A stretch of DNA of 64,000 nucleotides, taken from assembly GCA_012861695.1 (NCBI GenBank), contig JAAOOA010000033.1:23183434-23247433 (forward strand), in the 5' to 3' direction. The notes under the pieces are model-generated. The model did no database searches and was not told where the DNA came from. It saw only the letters and a list, made by a program, of their open reading frames with translations. Positions within the stretch are counted from its first letter, which is position 1; every line of letters starts with the position of its first letter. Made by a program: the position numbers and the translations under genes. The stretch is from Trematomus loennbergii (taxonomy: Eukaryota; Chordata; Actinopteri; Perciformes; Nototheniidae). Positions 32,725 through 45,520 of the stretch are shown one piece after another.

Positions 32725-33600
32725 TTACATCACACTACATTTAGCTGATGCTTTTATTAAGCACCTTACAATAAGTTCAATCAACCATGAAGATACACAT
32801 TCAAAATAGAATGAATATTTCCAGTGAATTAGCTTTAAATAAGCGAAACCTTTCTAAGTGCTGCATACAGAAACTTTCTTTAATTGGCCACGGTGCAGTG
32901 GAACAGTTGGGTTTTCAGTCTGTGGTGAAGATAGTCCTTCTGCTGTCCTGCTATCATTATGGAGCTCATCCCACCATGGGTCCAACTCACAGTGAGGGAG
33001 TAGTCAAATGGCCGATACTGGAGTGTATGGTTTTCACAGGTCCTGGATGTAGGGAGGGCCAGTTCTACACAGCATGGAAGGCCAATTGGAGTGGATCAGC
33101 AGTAACCAGTGATGGGAGTGGAGGAGCTGTTCAGTGTGGGAGATCTTAGGGAGGGTGAAGACCAGTCAGGTTACTGCAGCCTGGATGAGCTTCAGAGGAC
33201 GGATGGCACTTTGCAGTAGTCAGGATGTGAGATGACAAGAGCTTAGACCAAAACCTGCATCACTTTCTGGATCAGAATAGAACATAACCTCTGGATGTTG
33301 TAGAGTGTGTATCCGCAGGAGCGTGTTGATGCGGAAATGCTGGCAGTGAACGACAGTTCGTTGTCCAGCAGCACACCCAGAATCCTTTCAGTCTGAGTCG
33401 GGGAAACAACAGAGGTGATGATGAGATTTAGGTCGTGGATGGGAGAGCCCTTCCTTGGAAGGGAAATCAGTTCTATCTTGTCGAGATTGAGCTTCAAGTG
33501 CTTTGCAAACATCCAATGAGAAATATTATTCAGACAGGCAGAGATTTGTGCGACCATCTGGGTTTTAGATGTCCAATCATACTGAAACAAGTGTGATGGA
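32725..33600 (-). mobile_element. L2 LINE 3' fragment on the minus strand
   Basis: On the minus strand, 33590-33243 encodes ISACLNNISHWMFAKHLKLN, LGVLLDNELSFTASISA and CGYTLYNIQRLC, the L2 RT thumb. Degenerate LSRLDYCN-like and WWNELP-like remnants follow. The 3' tail at about 32730-32770 reads 'ttgtaaggtgcttaataaaagcatcagctaaatg' in pieces, close to the classical L2 tail. It is old and decayed. Confidence 0.82.
33243..33590 (-). pseudogene. L2 reverse transcriptase fragment
   Basis: An open 115-codon stretch covers the region just after the RT catalytic core: KLNLDKIELI, then ERILGVLLDNELSF, then YTLYNIQRLCSILI. The catalytic box lies upstream and is not present. Downstream frames are broken. 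Confidence 0.82.
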
Positions 33601-34031
33601 GATTAACTGCATTTATCTAGCTGCAGACCCAATAAGTAATATCAAAATGTTGTTGCCGTAGCCCTGATGTTCCTGATCAGAATATTGAAGTCAGCAGCTC
33701 AATGTCCCTCTTTCCCTGGCCTCTCTTGGGTCTTTGGAGCACATACTTAATATGGTGGGGATCTTGAATTTTCCTATTTGGTCTTGGAAAAAAGAACAGG
33801 CTTCCTTGAAGTTGAGAGGGAATGCTGTCATACTTACTCTCATCTAAAGACTTTCTGAGCCCACCATCTGTTCCTTTTCCTTAAATTGGTATATCAACTC
33901 TAAAGGTGTTAGTAATGAATATGAATGAGGAATCTACTCTAAATGCATTCTAAAAAGGTGATGCTGACATGAGGACACTTTTGGATTATCACATATATGT
34001 AGAATCGGCAGTTTACCATTAACCTAATCTC
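33601..34031. other. Intergenic DNA, nothing recognised
   Basis: Short unassigned stretch between the L2 fragment and a piggyBac-type MITE. Confidence 0.5.
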
Positions 34032-34035
34032 TTAA

Positions 34036-35221
34036 CCTCTTAAGCACGGCGGTCCCCCCATTGGACCCCTCCCACCTTTTTGTTTTCGAGTTAATGTCTC
34101 AGGGCTTCTTAACATTTATGAAACTATTAATGTGTAGCACCAGATTAACGGGAAGAATCTCAGCTAACTGAAGATATGAACCATTTTTACCAAAACAAAA
34201 CACAAGTCTCATAAGAAGGGTCTAAATGACCCCTGAGCGAAAAAATTCGAACGCACTGCGGCACACAATTCAAGATAAAGATACCCTTATTACTTATCGT
34301 AGCTGCACATACAATATAGCATATTAAAGCTGAGACTCCACTGATTATTTAGGTATAGTATCATCACTGAGCGATCCGAAATTGCGACAGGGGAAGCAAA
34401 CACAGACATCACAACACGTACCTTTACGGGGCTTTTACGGCAGATCGTCTCACCGTAGCTGTCAATTAGGTCAAAAGACGTGTTCAATGGCATTAAAATT
34501 AAAACGAAAAAAAAAATGTCTACAACTGTTGATCCATAGGTTGATAATGTACCTGTACCTTTTAAAAAATTATTTATAATCCATAATTCCATTTTTATGT
34601 AAAAATCGGAGCGGAAAAGTTAGCTGCTAATGGTAGCCACCAGAGTGTATGCAGCTTCCGGTTTTGGTAACGCGTCACTCTCACTCCTTATTTGTTAACG
34701 TGTTGGTGTGTATATAACTTTCCCTCGATTCCATTGGCTCTAGCGGTTATAAAGAGATTTCATTCATCAAAATCGACCAAGGGGGGCCAGAGATAGGTCA
34801 AATCCACCCAAATGACCCCAGAAGTGGGGTTTTTTGGCTAAATCTCTCTAAAAAGGTCAAATTTCACTTGTTTTGCATCAATCTTGATACAGGGTACTTA
34901 TTATATGTTGTACTTTGGATTCCTGAAGCTTTTAGTCTACTAACCCATCATCCAAGGGTAGTTTGCACTATAAGTAAAAAATAATTTTTGGACGGACACT
35001 ATAATTTACAGTTTTTTACTATGTAAAATCTGAATTTTCTTTAAAATAAAAAACATCTATATTGATTCTGACTTTTCTACATCCAACTCACAGGTTTATC
35101 ATTACTTTAAGAATAAAGATTATTAATTTAACCCTTTTAGAAGGGAAGATATGGTCATTTGTTCTGGGAATGTCATTTTCGAGCCTGAGACCTGAAAAAC
35201 AGGCTCAGGGCTTAAGAGGTT
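34036..35221. mobile_element. piggyBac-type MITE (CCTCTTAAGC ends), complete copy
   Basis: CCTCTTAAGC at the left and its inverted copy GCTTAAGAGG at the right are flanked by TTAA (34032-34035, 35222-35225), the piggyBac target duplication. Length 1186 bp. Inner bases near each end contain further inverted blocks. No transposase domain was recognised. A second copy lies at 52014-53129 in opposite orientation. Confidence 0.88.
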
Positions 35222-35225
35222 AATA

Positions 35226-38127
35226 CATACGTTTTTACATTCAAAGTGAGAGGTGAAGTCTATAGCATATGGTGATAATTTGTAACACTTCAAAGATGTT
35301 TGGAAACCTGGCATGTCTATTTACATCATCCTGAACACCATATGTTCATAATACACCTCCTCACTGGACCCAACCCAAAAAAAGTTATTTACTTTGTGTT
35401 GAAAATGAAACACCACTGCTGTTACCAAGGCTTGTGTCTGTCTGTCTGTCTGTCTGTGTCTGTGTCTGTGTGTGTGTGTGTGTGTGAGAGAGTGTGTGTG
35501 TAGCTCTGCCCCCTATAGAAATCCTCCACATCCAGAGTGGGCTGTTCGCTGGCTCCCATCCACCTATACTGTACCAGTGCAGGGAGAAACAAACAGTGAG
35601 AAGGAAACACACACTCACTCAAACTCACAAATAGCATAATGCACATTGTATTTCTCTCAAGCTGACCTTTGGCTGTTATCCCAGACAGTATGATCTGAAT
35701 TACGATCATACTGTCAGACAACCACCTCAATAAATATGTTTTAAAATATATATAAATATAAAAAAATATTTCCTCATTAATTCCCGGACATTAATAATTC
35801 ACACACTTTGAGCCTTTGGTCATTAGGCCAGTCATCCTTATTATCTTATTTCCCTATATTCATGCCTTAAAGGCTTGGTTCAAGAGATCTCAAAAGCAAA
35901 AGCAGGGCATTGTGGAAGTACTGATCATTAGTGCTTTCCTTTGCTTTAATGTTGTTTGGAGGTTAGAAGTGAGGAACATAGCTTTGAGAATTACATAGTA
36001 GCTCAATGCAAATTATTTTTGCACTTGACCATTCGAGTATTGCTCTTTAAAATCACCCCTGTGCAGAACAGTTTTAACACAACCGAATGTGGAAAGTATT
36101 ACATCGTCAGCTGTCTGATGGAGAGGCACCTCAGTGTTTCAGTTTCCCACCAGTAAAGCCTCTGATGGGTCATTTTATCTTAGTGATGTTGGGGAAGTTT
36201 TGTATTTTGGCAGCTGGAATAATGTCATTATTAATATTTAGAACTGCGTTAAAAGTTGTTGAAAGGACAAAGGAATTGGTCAAATATCGTGATCTAAGAA
36301 ATCTATGAAAACACTGACAGGGTTCGAAGCAACAAACATGTTTCACTTCAAAATGATGATATTGTTCTGTAAATGTGACCTTTATCGTAGATTAGAAACA
36401 CTTTATAGAGAATATAAACTTGTATTTGGGTGAACAAAAGTTTAATTGTTTAATAGTACACTAATGTATTTGTTACAACAGCAGAAATAAGAATGAATTA
36501 TTGCAATATTTGCAGTGTCAGAACCAGCCCTGAACATCAAAAAAGCGGAAACATGGAGGCCTGTGTCAGAAGGACATCATCTTTGTGTAAATTCTCCCAA
36601 AAAGTATTTCTCTTCCATTTTAACGCGGCTTTCTACACACACTACGTCACCATATGTGGTAAATAGTTTATATTATTTATAAGAAAAGTGTAACATATAA
36701 AATAATTAAACATGAGAGACTGAGTGGTGGGAGGAGTAGAGCTTGGCATCGGACATCGCCCCCGAGAATACCAGCACAGAAGAGCTCACACTCTTCTCTT
36801 CCTCTTCTTTGTTTTCCGTCTAGTTTTTCTTTCTCTTTCTCCTCCCTTAAACTCTCCACCTCCCTGGCACTGAGCCCAGCTCGGAGTGTGCCGTTAACTC
36901 TGAACACAGCTGGATCCCCTGAGCCACAGAAAGAGCTGAAAGCTGACATCCAGCATCCGGATAGCACCCCAAATGTTTCCAATCTGAAAGAAACCTGCTC
37001 CAGTTCCTGCAGCGTCTGTGCTCAACAATACCAAAGTTAAAACTGTACTGTAACAATTTCTGAATTCAACAAACCTCTGACAAACATCTGATGAACACTG
37101 CCATCACATTTCTGTCTCATCCAGGCCAAATGATTTTTGAGAGAATCCCTCTGGTGAATGGCCAATAAAGGACTAGGACAGGTTAGAGGAGAAGAAAGGT
37201 CTCCTATCAAAATCAAAACGACCTTGGATGGTTTAAGATATTTTTCCATTTGCTTCTTGATATTCCTTCTCAGCTGCTGAATGGTGCATTATTCACATGT
37301 ATCTGGGTATTGTTAGTTTTCTTCAACTTGCAGGTCTACTTTGCTCCAACATCTTGACAATAAATCATTCACTGCTTCATCTGATACGCTGTGGCACCAT
37401 TTTCCCTATTGGAATGGTAGAGCCTCAATGGGGATTTAATGCAAGTTAAATGAGGGGTGGGGCTCATGGGATTAAAGACACACCTGTTATTAGTGTGTCT
37501 CATTAGCTCTGGTGGGCCTCAGGGGGCCATCTATGGGGTTTTCTAACCATTTGGTAATACATCACTCAAATACTCAAACATAACTAACGTTATAACTAAA
37601 TGTATCTTTGAATATCACCCAAACATCATCAGGTGCCTTTGTTAAATAGCTACAGTTACATTTAATCATATGACCAAAAATAGTAAAATGCATATAATAA
37701 TACTTTTCTTTCGTCAAAATGAATCACAAAGACCTTAATTCAATCAAATCTGTGCTTTCAATTATAATAAAAAATGTTTGTTTAAACGTGCCCTGCTGAG
37801 ACGGAGAGTGTTCAGGCAGGAAATGCAGCACAAGGTTTTTGTTTTTGACTTTTCTCTGAGTAGTTTCAGTGGGGGAAAGTGAAGGACTTTTTGTTACTTT
37901 GTTTTGTTGTTCAGTCATGTTTTATTCATCACTTCATTTAATGAGTCACTACGTTCTTTTACAGAGAGAAAAGCAAGAGGCCCACACAAGAAACGCACCA
38001 GATAAAAATGTTCACCAGTTCCCCAGATGGATGAGGTGGTTCCACAAAGGCTGATAGATTACAAGCATGAATACAAACTCCAGGGAAGACATGCAAAACA
38101 CATTCGTCGAAAAAAAGAATCAGCGTA
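35226..38127. other. Intergenic DNA with one microsatellite
   Basis: Apart from the TCTG/TG array at 35434-35502 no element or gene could be supported. Short ORFs at 36677-36982 and 37037-37249 have no domain or splice context. The region may be relatively unique host DNA. Confidence 0.5.
35434..35502. repeat. (TCTG)n/(TG)n compound microsatellite
   Basis: TCTG units grade into TGTGTC and then TG dinucleotides. Confidence 0.95.
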
Positions 38128-38483
38128 AGCGTAACAAAAAGAGAATTTAAGATTAACTTAAGTCTGTAAAAAATAACAGAATAACAAAACCTGACTAGAC
38201 TGGAAATGATCCTCTCTTGGCTGAAGCCTGGCACAACCATCCATGGAAACAAACAAGACGAACTGACACAGGACAGGGGAGAGACAGGACTATTTAAACA
38301 TGAGGGGAGTGGGAACAGGTGGAAACAATCAGGGGCGGGGCAGACACTGATGATGGCGGGAAAAACACACAAGGGGAGAAGAAACAGGGCCTGAAATGAG
38401 AGACAAGAGGTAAATACAAAATAAAACAGGAAATGACAGACAAAATACATAAACAAAACTAACACATTTGACGAGGCACAACA
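38128..38483 (-). mobile_element. Truncated LTR of the chromodomain Gypsy family
   Basis: Reverse complement of the LTR at 55351-55961: 38483 corresponds to the LTR start (TGTTGTGCCTCGTCAAATG on the minus strand). Similarity runs through 'aggggcggggcagacactg' to about 38128, then stops. The LTR 3' end is missing. Confidence 0.82.
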
Positions 38484-38823
38484 CTCTATTTGTTAAGGCT
38501 TTATTTCAGATTCTCTGCATAGTTTATACCTAAACAATCAAAATACTATGAAATTAATATTAATATTGCCCACATGTGTCAATTTACATTTACACTTAAT
38601 TAAGTACAGTATTATTTTTGTCAACATTTGTATACATATCATAGGCAAACATTGTATTATTTTCTCAAATTGTGGATTGTGTTATTCAATATACCTGAAA
38701 CTAAGGCTAAACTTCCTGCTGGTTTTTATGCTGAATTATGTTCACGTTTTTAATTTTCTAACAAGTTTGTTTTAAATTTGATGCTATAAAAAGAGGGTCT
38801 GATGCCAAGATTTATAGCTGGTC
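38484..38823. other. AT-rich intergenic DNA, nothing recognised
   Basis: Very AT-rich. It ends in the 6-bp sequence CTGGTC (38818-38823) that is duplicated on the far side of the foldback. Confidence 0.6.
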
Positions 38824-39277
38824 AATCCGTGTATCTACCGTCCAATTGTTTTTCTTTATTAAACAAGTAAACGGAAGAGCGTCTGAGAGACGTTTTTGCT
38901 TTTTGCTTTTAACCTTACTAAATGGTCTAATGGTCATTGGAGCGAGGGGCGGGGCTAAACTCACGGAAGTGATTTCAAAACAAAAGCACTCGTGTGCTGG
39001 AACGGTGATAATATTATAAACAAGGGGAAACTAGGTGAATTTAGCGATCACAACGAAAACGGCCAAGACACATATTGAGCCCAGAAAATGAATGTTATTA
39101 AGGGCTGTAAATATAATAAGTCTGTGTCTAAAATGGACAACATTGTTAGGAGATTTAAACTATACAGCGATTCTGCACTGCGGCCAACTCAGCCATCTCT
39201 CTCTTTTTTCAATTCAGCTGCTCTTCATTTTTTGTCCTGCTATATTTGATGATCGATACAAATATTTGTTATCATAA

Positions 39278-39830
39278 GTTCTTAATAAAACTGACACTGT
39301 TGGACTCGGTACTAGTTAGCCTGCTACTAACAATACATTGAAGTACTTTTACTGTGTATTTTTTTTAATAATCCTCTGTCAGAGTCCCCTCCATACTGTA
39401 CATAATGCATGTTTTCTGCTATCTTTGATGAGTAATAAAAAGACAATTTTACCATTAGTTCTTAATGATATTGATACTGCTGGACTCAGTAGTCTTACAC
39501 CTACTACCACAATACAATGAATTACTTCTAGTGTGTTGTTTAAAAAATCCTCTGTCAATGTCCCCTCCTGAGAAGAAAATCAAGCCACTTCTGCTAAGTT
39601 TATTGAGGGAAAAAATGATTTTTGCCATTAGTTCTTCGTGAGATTGATCCTGTTGGACTCAGTACTAGTGAAACTACTCCCACAAGTACTATGAAGTACT
39701 TTTACTGTATACTTTTTGAGTAATCCTCTGTCAATGTCCCCTCCTGAGTACAAGAATGCATGTTTCTCTGCTATTTTGAATCAGCATTAAAACACCTTTC
39801 TTCATGAGACTTATATTGTTGGACAGAGTA
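39278..39830. repeat. ~175-bp tandem repeat in the left foldback arm
   Basis: About three and a half diverged units begin with GTTCTT at about 39278, 39458 and 39631, with a decayed start near 39797. Each unit carries 'ttggactc.gtact' and 'cctctgtca.tgtcccctcc'. The inverted counterpart lies at about 41370-41905. Confidence 0.85.
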
Positions 39831-41369
39831 TTTTAAGAGGATATGACATGATATCAGCAATACTTCCAGTCAGTACTCTGGCAGCAGCATTTTTACACCT
39901 TGGAAAGTCTTTAGAGACTGGCCTTCAGCAAAGTGACAAACCCTTGTGACTCTTGTTGGCCTCTTATGACAATGCTGTCTTTTAAATAGGACTATTTCTC
40001 TACTCAGTTCATTCCTCGCAGATTCTTCCATCAGTCCCAGTCATTGCATGTCAGTCAATAGAGATTCGAAAAATGTGTCCAATTCAACAAAATGTTTTTT
40101 TGTGACGGGCCGTCTCCACAGCAGCGTTAAAAAATCTTGAAACGCTTCTGCCCATTCACTTTGAATGGGGTGACGTCACTTTCCCTCACTTTTCGCCGAA
40201 ATGCATTGTGGGCAGGCGAGCGGAGATTCTCAGGATTTTCAAGATTCAAAGTTGAACAATGTTCAACTTTTGAAGCTGAGGTGGAAGCGGCAGCCAATCA
40301 AATCCCGTGTACGCAAATCTGGCAGTTCAAGCTCTAGCCAATCAAACGGCGTGTATGCTGGGAGAGACATACCGCAGGTCATTTCCTCATATTCCAAAAA
40401 ATGGAGGAGAAATTAGCGGTAGCGAATCAATCACCCGGTGCTTTATGACCAGACCTACCGGGATATAAACCGGTAAATACTGCAAATGAAGAATATTTGT
40501 AATGTTCTGCACAGATAGTGCCTTAACTTGAATTTGAAAACACGTGGCAACTTTATTAATACAGCAGATGAAAAGATTTGTGGAAGGATAAATTCTTCAT
40601 GGGCTTCAATGGCTCTCTAGATAAAGGGCGTTTTATGGTTGCTTGTATTATCCTCAGATAGTGGTTTGTTTAAAAAACTAGTGACATTTGAATAAATATT
40701 GAAAAAAGGGCTCCAAAAAAGGCACATATATCCTGGCCGGCTTAGCGTCTGTATTTCTTCAAGCACCAAGATTCATAGTTTATAAAGTACAATTCTGGGC
40801 CATTGATTGTGTTATTTCTCCAAACACTACAGTAAAAATGCCTGTTTTGAAGCCTTAAAATGGTGCAGGAAAAGGACTTTACATTGTATTATACTTAAAG
40901 ACAGGACTATTCAGTTAAGAGAAGAGAAAAAAGGAAAGAAAACTGTTATAATGGGTGATGTAACATTAATGACAGACATAATATGAGGTCCTTGCAGTTG
41001 GCACTCAGACTTTAGAGGGGTCATTTTGTGATCATGGGGCATCACCCTTACAGCATCAGGACAATATCATATGGAGTCAGACACTGGAAGTGTGCTGGAG
41101 GCTGATGCATTGACTGGGACTGATGGAAGGATGAGGCTGATGAGACTGAAGAATCTGCGAGGAACGAACTAGCGGCAGAGAAATAATTATATATTAAATA
41201 CAGCAACATCATAAGAGGCCAACCAGAGTGACAGAGTGTGTCACTTTGCTGAAGGATATTTGTGACCAGCTATCCAGGCCAGTCTCTAAAGACTTTCCAA
41301 GGTGTAAAAATGCTGCTGCCGGAGTACTGACTGGAAGTATTGCTGATAATATGTCCACCATATCCTCTT

Positions 41370-41905
41370 AAAATACTCTGTCCAATAATATCAGTCTCAG
41401 GAAGAAAGGTTTTTTAATGCTTATTAAAAATAGCAGAAAAACATGCATTCTTGTACTCAGGAGGGGACATTGACAGAGGATTACTGGAAAAGTACATAGT
41501 AAAAGTACTTCATAGTACTTGTGGGAGTAGTTTCACTAGTACTGAGTCCAACAGTGTCAATCTCACGAAGAACTAATGGCAAAAATCATTTTTTCCCTCA
41601 TCAAACTTAGCAGAAGTGGCTTGATTTTGTTCTCAGGAGGGGACATTGACAGAGGATTTTTTAAACACACTAGAAGTACTTCATTGTATTGTGGTAGTAG
41701 GTGTAAGACTACTGAGTCAAGCAGTATCAATATCATTAAGAACTAATGGTAAATTGTCTTTTTATCATTCATCAAAGATAGCAGAAAACATGCATTATGT
41801 ACTATGGAGGGGACTCTGACAGAGGATTATTCACAAAGTACACGTAAAAGTACTTCATTTCTGGTAGCAGTCAAACTAGTACCGAGTCCAACAGTGTCAG
41901 TTTTA
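41370..41905. repeat. ~175-bp tandem repeat in the right foldback arm
   Basis: Inverted equivalent of 39278-39830. The units contain 'gaggggacattgacagaggat' and end with 'aagaact'. Units correspond pairwise with those of the left arm rather than with each other. Confidence 0.83.
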
Positions 41906-42362
41906 TAAGAACTTATGATAACAAATATTTGTATCGATCATCAAATATAGCAGGACAAAAAATGAAGAGCAGCTGAATTGAAAAAAGAGAGAGACGGCTG
42001 AGTGGCCGCAGTGCAGAATCGCTGTATAGTTTAAATCTCCTAACAATGTTGTCCATTTTAGACACAGGCTTATTATTACAGCCCTTAATAACATTCATTT
42101 TCTGGGCTCAATATGTGTCTTGGCCGTTTTCGTTGTGATCGCTAAATTCACCTAGTTTCCCCTTGTTTATAATATTATCACCGTTCCAGCACACGAGTGC
42201 TTTTGTTTTGAAATCACTTCCGTGAGTTTAGCCCCGCCCCTCGCTCCAATGACCATTAGACCATTTAGTAAGGTAAAAAGCAAAAAGCAAAAACGTCTCT
42301 CAGACGCTCTTCCGTTTACTTGTTTAATAAAGAAAAACAATTGGACGTAGATACACGGATTC

Positions 42363-42587
42363 TGGTCCGTGTACGTTTTGTTAGTTTGATTTTTCGTTTA
42401 AACCAAAAGGCAAAAAACGAAAATACCAGCCTTTTTTCGTTTTTTTTAAAACGAAAAAACGGGAAACCAAAGCCGTTTTCCCATTTTTGTTGTCTGAATC
42501 AAATCGAAGAAGAAGACCTAATTAAAAAAACGGTCCGATTTTGGCTTTTGATAACAACTTCATTCAATTTTCCGTTTTGTATTGAAG
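42363..42587 (+). repeat. Interspersed repeat TGGTCCGTGTACG, copy 1
   Basis: Begins TGGTCCGTGTACGTTTTGT and is full of 'aacgaaaa/ttttcgtt' words, ending near 'ttttccgttttgtatt'. A shorter minus-strand copy lies at 47155-47280 with the same end. The foldback sits five bases into it, and one TSD copy overlaps its start. Confidence 0.7.
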
Positions 42588-44598
42588 AATGAAGAAAAGC
42601 AGTCCGGTGGACCGGAAGTTAAAGAACATATTTCAAAATAAAAGACACGAGGATATAATGGCAATGCTGTACAAGTTCAATCCTGGAACCCAGAAGTCTG
42701 ACGAGGATACGTTTATTTCTGCATTCACATGCAGATATGCGTTTATAGAGATGAATACAAGTATGCAAGCTCTTTGCATAACTTTAATTCGCTGACTTCT
42801 GGTTTGTACGACTTCCGGTTTGTACTGTGTCTGTAAATTCAGTGTCCAGCTTGTCGCTGTGTGACAACCATAGACTGGTGACAATGTCATGTTTGTTGCA
42901 TACCTGCAATATTTACCTGTGACAAATGTCAGCGATGTGAACAGAACTGTCGCCCTACTTTCACCTGCACCCAGCAGCAAGCGGGAGAACGATATCTCAT
43001 ACAGTCGACCCCTAAAACAGTTCACACAGTAATGGAACAGTTGTTAAGCATGATTTTGTCCAACTAGTCTACATTATGAATTTGATGTTTGTCTAAACTG
43101 CTAAGAAGCTGACAGCTGAGTTAGAACAGAAAGACATGCAGGCCATAATCACTAGACGCTCAAAAGAGGAATGTGTGTGTAAGGCTTACATGAACTGAAT
43201 TGAAACACTGTCCATTAGTTGATTAATAAACAAGAAATTCAAGTCAAAGTTTTAGGCATTTGCATTTGTAGCACGCTGTAAATATGGACTATGAATGAAC
43301 ACATGCAATGTGGAAACACACAAATAGGTTTATTCTCAATACTCATAACATGTATCAGACACAATGACTTTACTGAGAGTGAAGATGACATGAACATAGT
43401 TACTGTACTGAAGACAAAATACAGTATATTGCATTTACCTCTTCCTCTAACTCTCTCTCCAAAATTGGCCTCCATTGTTGTGCACAACAAAGTGTTCAAG
43501 CTCAGGTTTCTAAGTGATCTAATTGGTTACATGGCTTTTAACATGTTTCTGGGGGCAGGGGTTTGATCATTGAGTGTGGTATTTCAGTGGCAGTGTTTGG
43601 CAAACAACACACAGGCTGTTGGTTTTGAATAACGTATCTAATGTAGGCTAAATAAGAGTGAGTAGTTATTTGAAAAAAGTGTATTTTGGAATATCAAACT
43701 TAGCAGACAATGTGCTTATGATTTAGCATATCTGTTCACTAGATGAAAGGCAACTTGAGTTTGTGGTTTTAATAATTGTGCCAAAAGTACCAGTTTGTGT
43801 CTTGGTAATTGCACAAAGCTGTAATAGGCCACAAATCATCACATTTTTCTAAAAACACAGCAGCAAAACCTATTTTATCCACCCAAAAATGAAGGCCCAC
43901 CTGAAAAAGATCGCTATTTTTAGCATTAAATAACGTACACTTAAACTGATATAGCTTTTTTGGGTGGATAAAATAAATGTTGCTTCTGCCCACGTCCTCA
44001 GCAGTACGTGGCTCTGCTGTGCCGGGGCTCCTGTATGTTTCTCCACACGACTACTGTAGTAGTACACTGATTATGGATATATACCACATACTACCCCACT
44101 TCAAAAGACCAGAACTATCCCCTTAAGGGCAGCTGTTGATGTTCACAATAACAAAAAACGCATGCAGATGGTTGTAGTCTGTAGCCAGACAGTGGTAGAT
44201 CTGGCCGTGGTGGAGCATGGTGGTGGGCAGCGGTGTGACTTCTAGCTGTCATGGTGATGTTCATATGACAAGGGACTGCCAGCTTGAACTTTACAGAGAG
44301 CAGAGTCCACTAGTGGCACCTCACAAGGATACCTATGGTGCAGAAGCAGCAGTGAAGTCCTTGTAGATCCCTGGCACTTTGAGGGCAGACAGATCCAGCA
44401 CCTCTCAGCTCTCAGAGACATCAACACATAAACTATTCTGTGTGCATAGCTTACTTTCACATAACTACTAATCTCTCACTTTACTTTCTCTGACATTGTT
44501 CTCTGCTTTGGATTGCGGACATCCCAGCCATGTTCTCTACCGGGCCTGGTTTGACACACTGGGTTTAAGCAAGATATAGAAATGATGAGATGTGTAAG
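42588..44598. other. Intergenic DNA with a short inverted repeat
   Basis: No gene could be supported. The 68-codon ORF at 42589 and the 91-codon ORF at 43291 lack recognisable domains. The inverted repeat at 43871-43975 is described separately. Confidence 0.5.
43871..43975. repeat. 19-bp perfect inverted repeat
   Basis: Arm TATTTTATCCACCCAAAAA at 43871-43889 and its inverted copy at 43957-43975, separated by 67 bp. Transcripts could fold into a hairpin. It may be a short MITE remnant. Confidence 0.85.
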
Positions 44599-45520
44599 AT
44601 GCGGCTTTCACACCAGCGCTTTTCCCTTTCTAGCTCCTAGCGAGAGCTTTTCTGGTTCAGCTCCGGTTTCCCTTTTCAGCTCCCGCTCTGTTCACACCGC
44701 CCAGAGCTGCCGAGAGATTTTCTCCCACAACAACAACGGGCCGGGGACTGCGTCGGGTCGACGATCGTGTTGCTTTTAATCATACGAAGCCAGATTAAAT
44801 TAAATAACGACTTCTCCAACCTTATACTTTTCTCCAGAGTGCCGTGGTGCATTGTTTATTAATGTGTTTCAGCGGCATTTACCGACCGCTACAGTGCTGG
44901 CTGCTCTTCAACGGGAGTTTATTCTCCCGTTAGCTCACACGGCTCTAAAGTATTCACTGTCTGACTGTCACACAAGCAGCTGATACATATCCCCAGTTCC
45001 CCTTAAGTGAATGTGTGTCAGTCTGAATTGACGCTGTTTGGCATCACAACGCTGTTATGAAAGTTTCTCTGGTATAACATGGGTGATGTTAGCATAGCAA
45101 CCGAAGCTAAACTGACTACTTGCTAAGCCGTTTTCTCCAGGCACTTTTTACCGGCGTATTTTTCATTATGATTCTACTTGTGATAGTCGGACATGACAAC
45201 CTGTACAGCCCATGTATTGATTCCATCCGATAGCTGCTATAATAACAAACAAAACGTCTGCCTGCTCTCCACAATGATCAATAACAGCGAACGGATGGTC
45301 AAAGTAAGGTTTCCTGCACGCCTCGACGTAAGAGACGTAAGCGACGCCGCGTCATAGCTCCAAAGCTCTTGCCTCTGGACCGACAACTTTTTGGAGCTGG
45401 AAGTGAACCGCATTCCGGAGCTATGACGCGCCGCCGCTGCGGTGTGAACAGGAAAAACCGGCGCTTTTCAGGCTCTAGCTCCCAGCAGGAGCTGGAAAAG
45501 CGCCGGTGTGAAAGGGGCAT
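44599..45520. mobile_element. MITE with ATGCGGCTTTCACACC-type ends
   Basis: Left ATGCGGCTTTCACACCAGCG; right reads ATGCCCCTTTCACACCGGCG from the other strand; both continue with CTTTTCC. Subterminal GCTCC/GGAGC words make long imperfect inverted ends. AT is at both outer ends, so a 2-bp target duplication is possible. No transposase was seen. Confidence 0.75.

Larger units (their letters stand above)
38824..42361. mobile_element. 3.5-kb foldback element with ~1.25-kb inverted arms
   Basis: The arms are about 38824-40048 and 41104-42361. The outer termini read AATCCGTGTATCTAC on both sides, and a perfect 6-bp duplication, CTGGTC, lies at 38818-38823 and 42362-42367. Each arm has an outer ~450 bp of single-copy sequence and an inner array of ~175-bp tandem units. 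The ~1.05-kb centre (40049-41103) is unrelated to the arms. No ORF in it matches a transposase. Structure resembles Foldback-type DNA elements, but no superfamily could be assigned. Confidence 0.88.

Noticed and set aside
36677..37249. Possible host exons (ORFs of 69-101 codons on the minus strand)
   Set aside because: No recognisable protein motif, no consistent splice sites and no coding-like bias could be argued from sight alone.
37959..38465. 168-codon minus-strand ORF rich in Cys/Phe/Ser
   Set aside because: It lies over the Gypsy LTR copy 38128-38483 and equivalent ORFs recur at each LTR copy; it is LTR sequence, not a gene.
38824..42361. Polinton/Maverick-type element
   Set aside because: These also have long inverted ends and 6-bp duplications, but ends begin AG and there is no polymerase, integrase or capsid gene here; length is far too small unless it is a relic.
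42589..42795. 68-codon ORF starting MKKSSPVDRK
   Set aside because: Looks protein-like but has no identifiable domain and abuts a repeat end; not strong enough to annotate.
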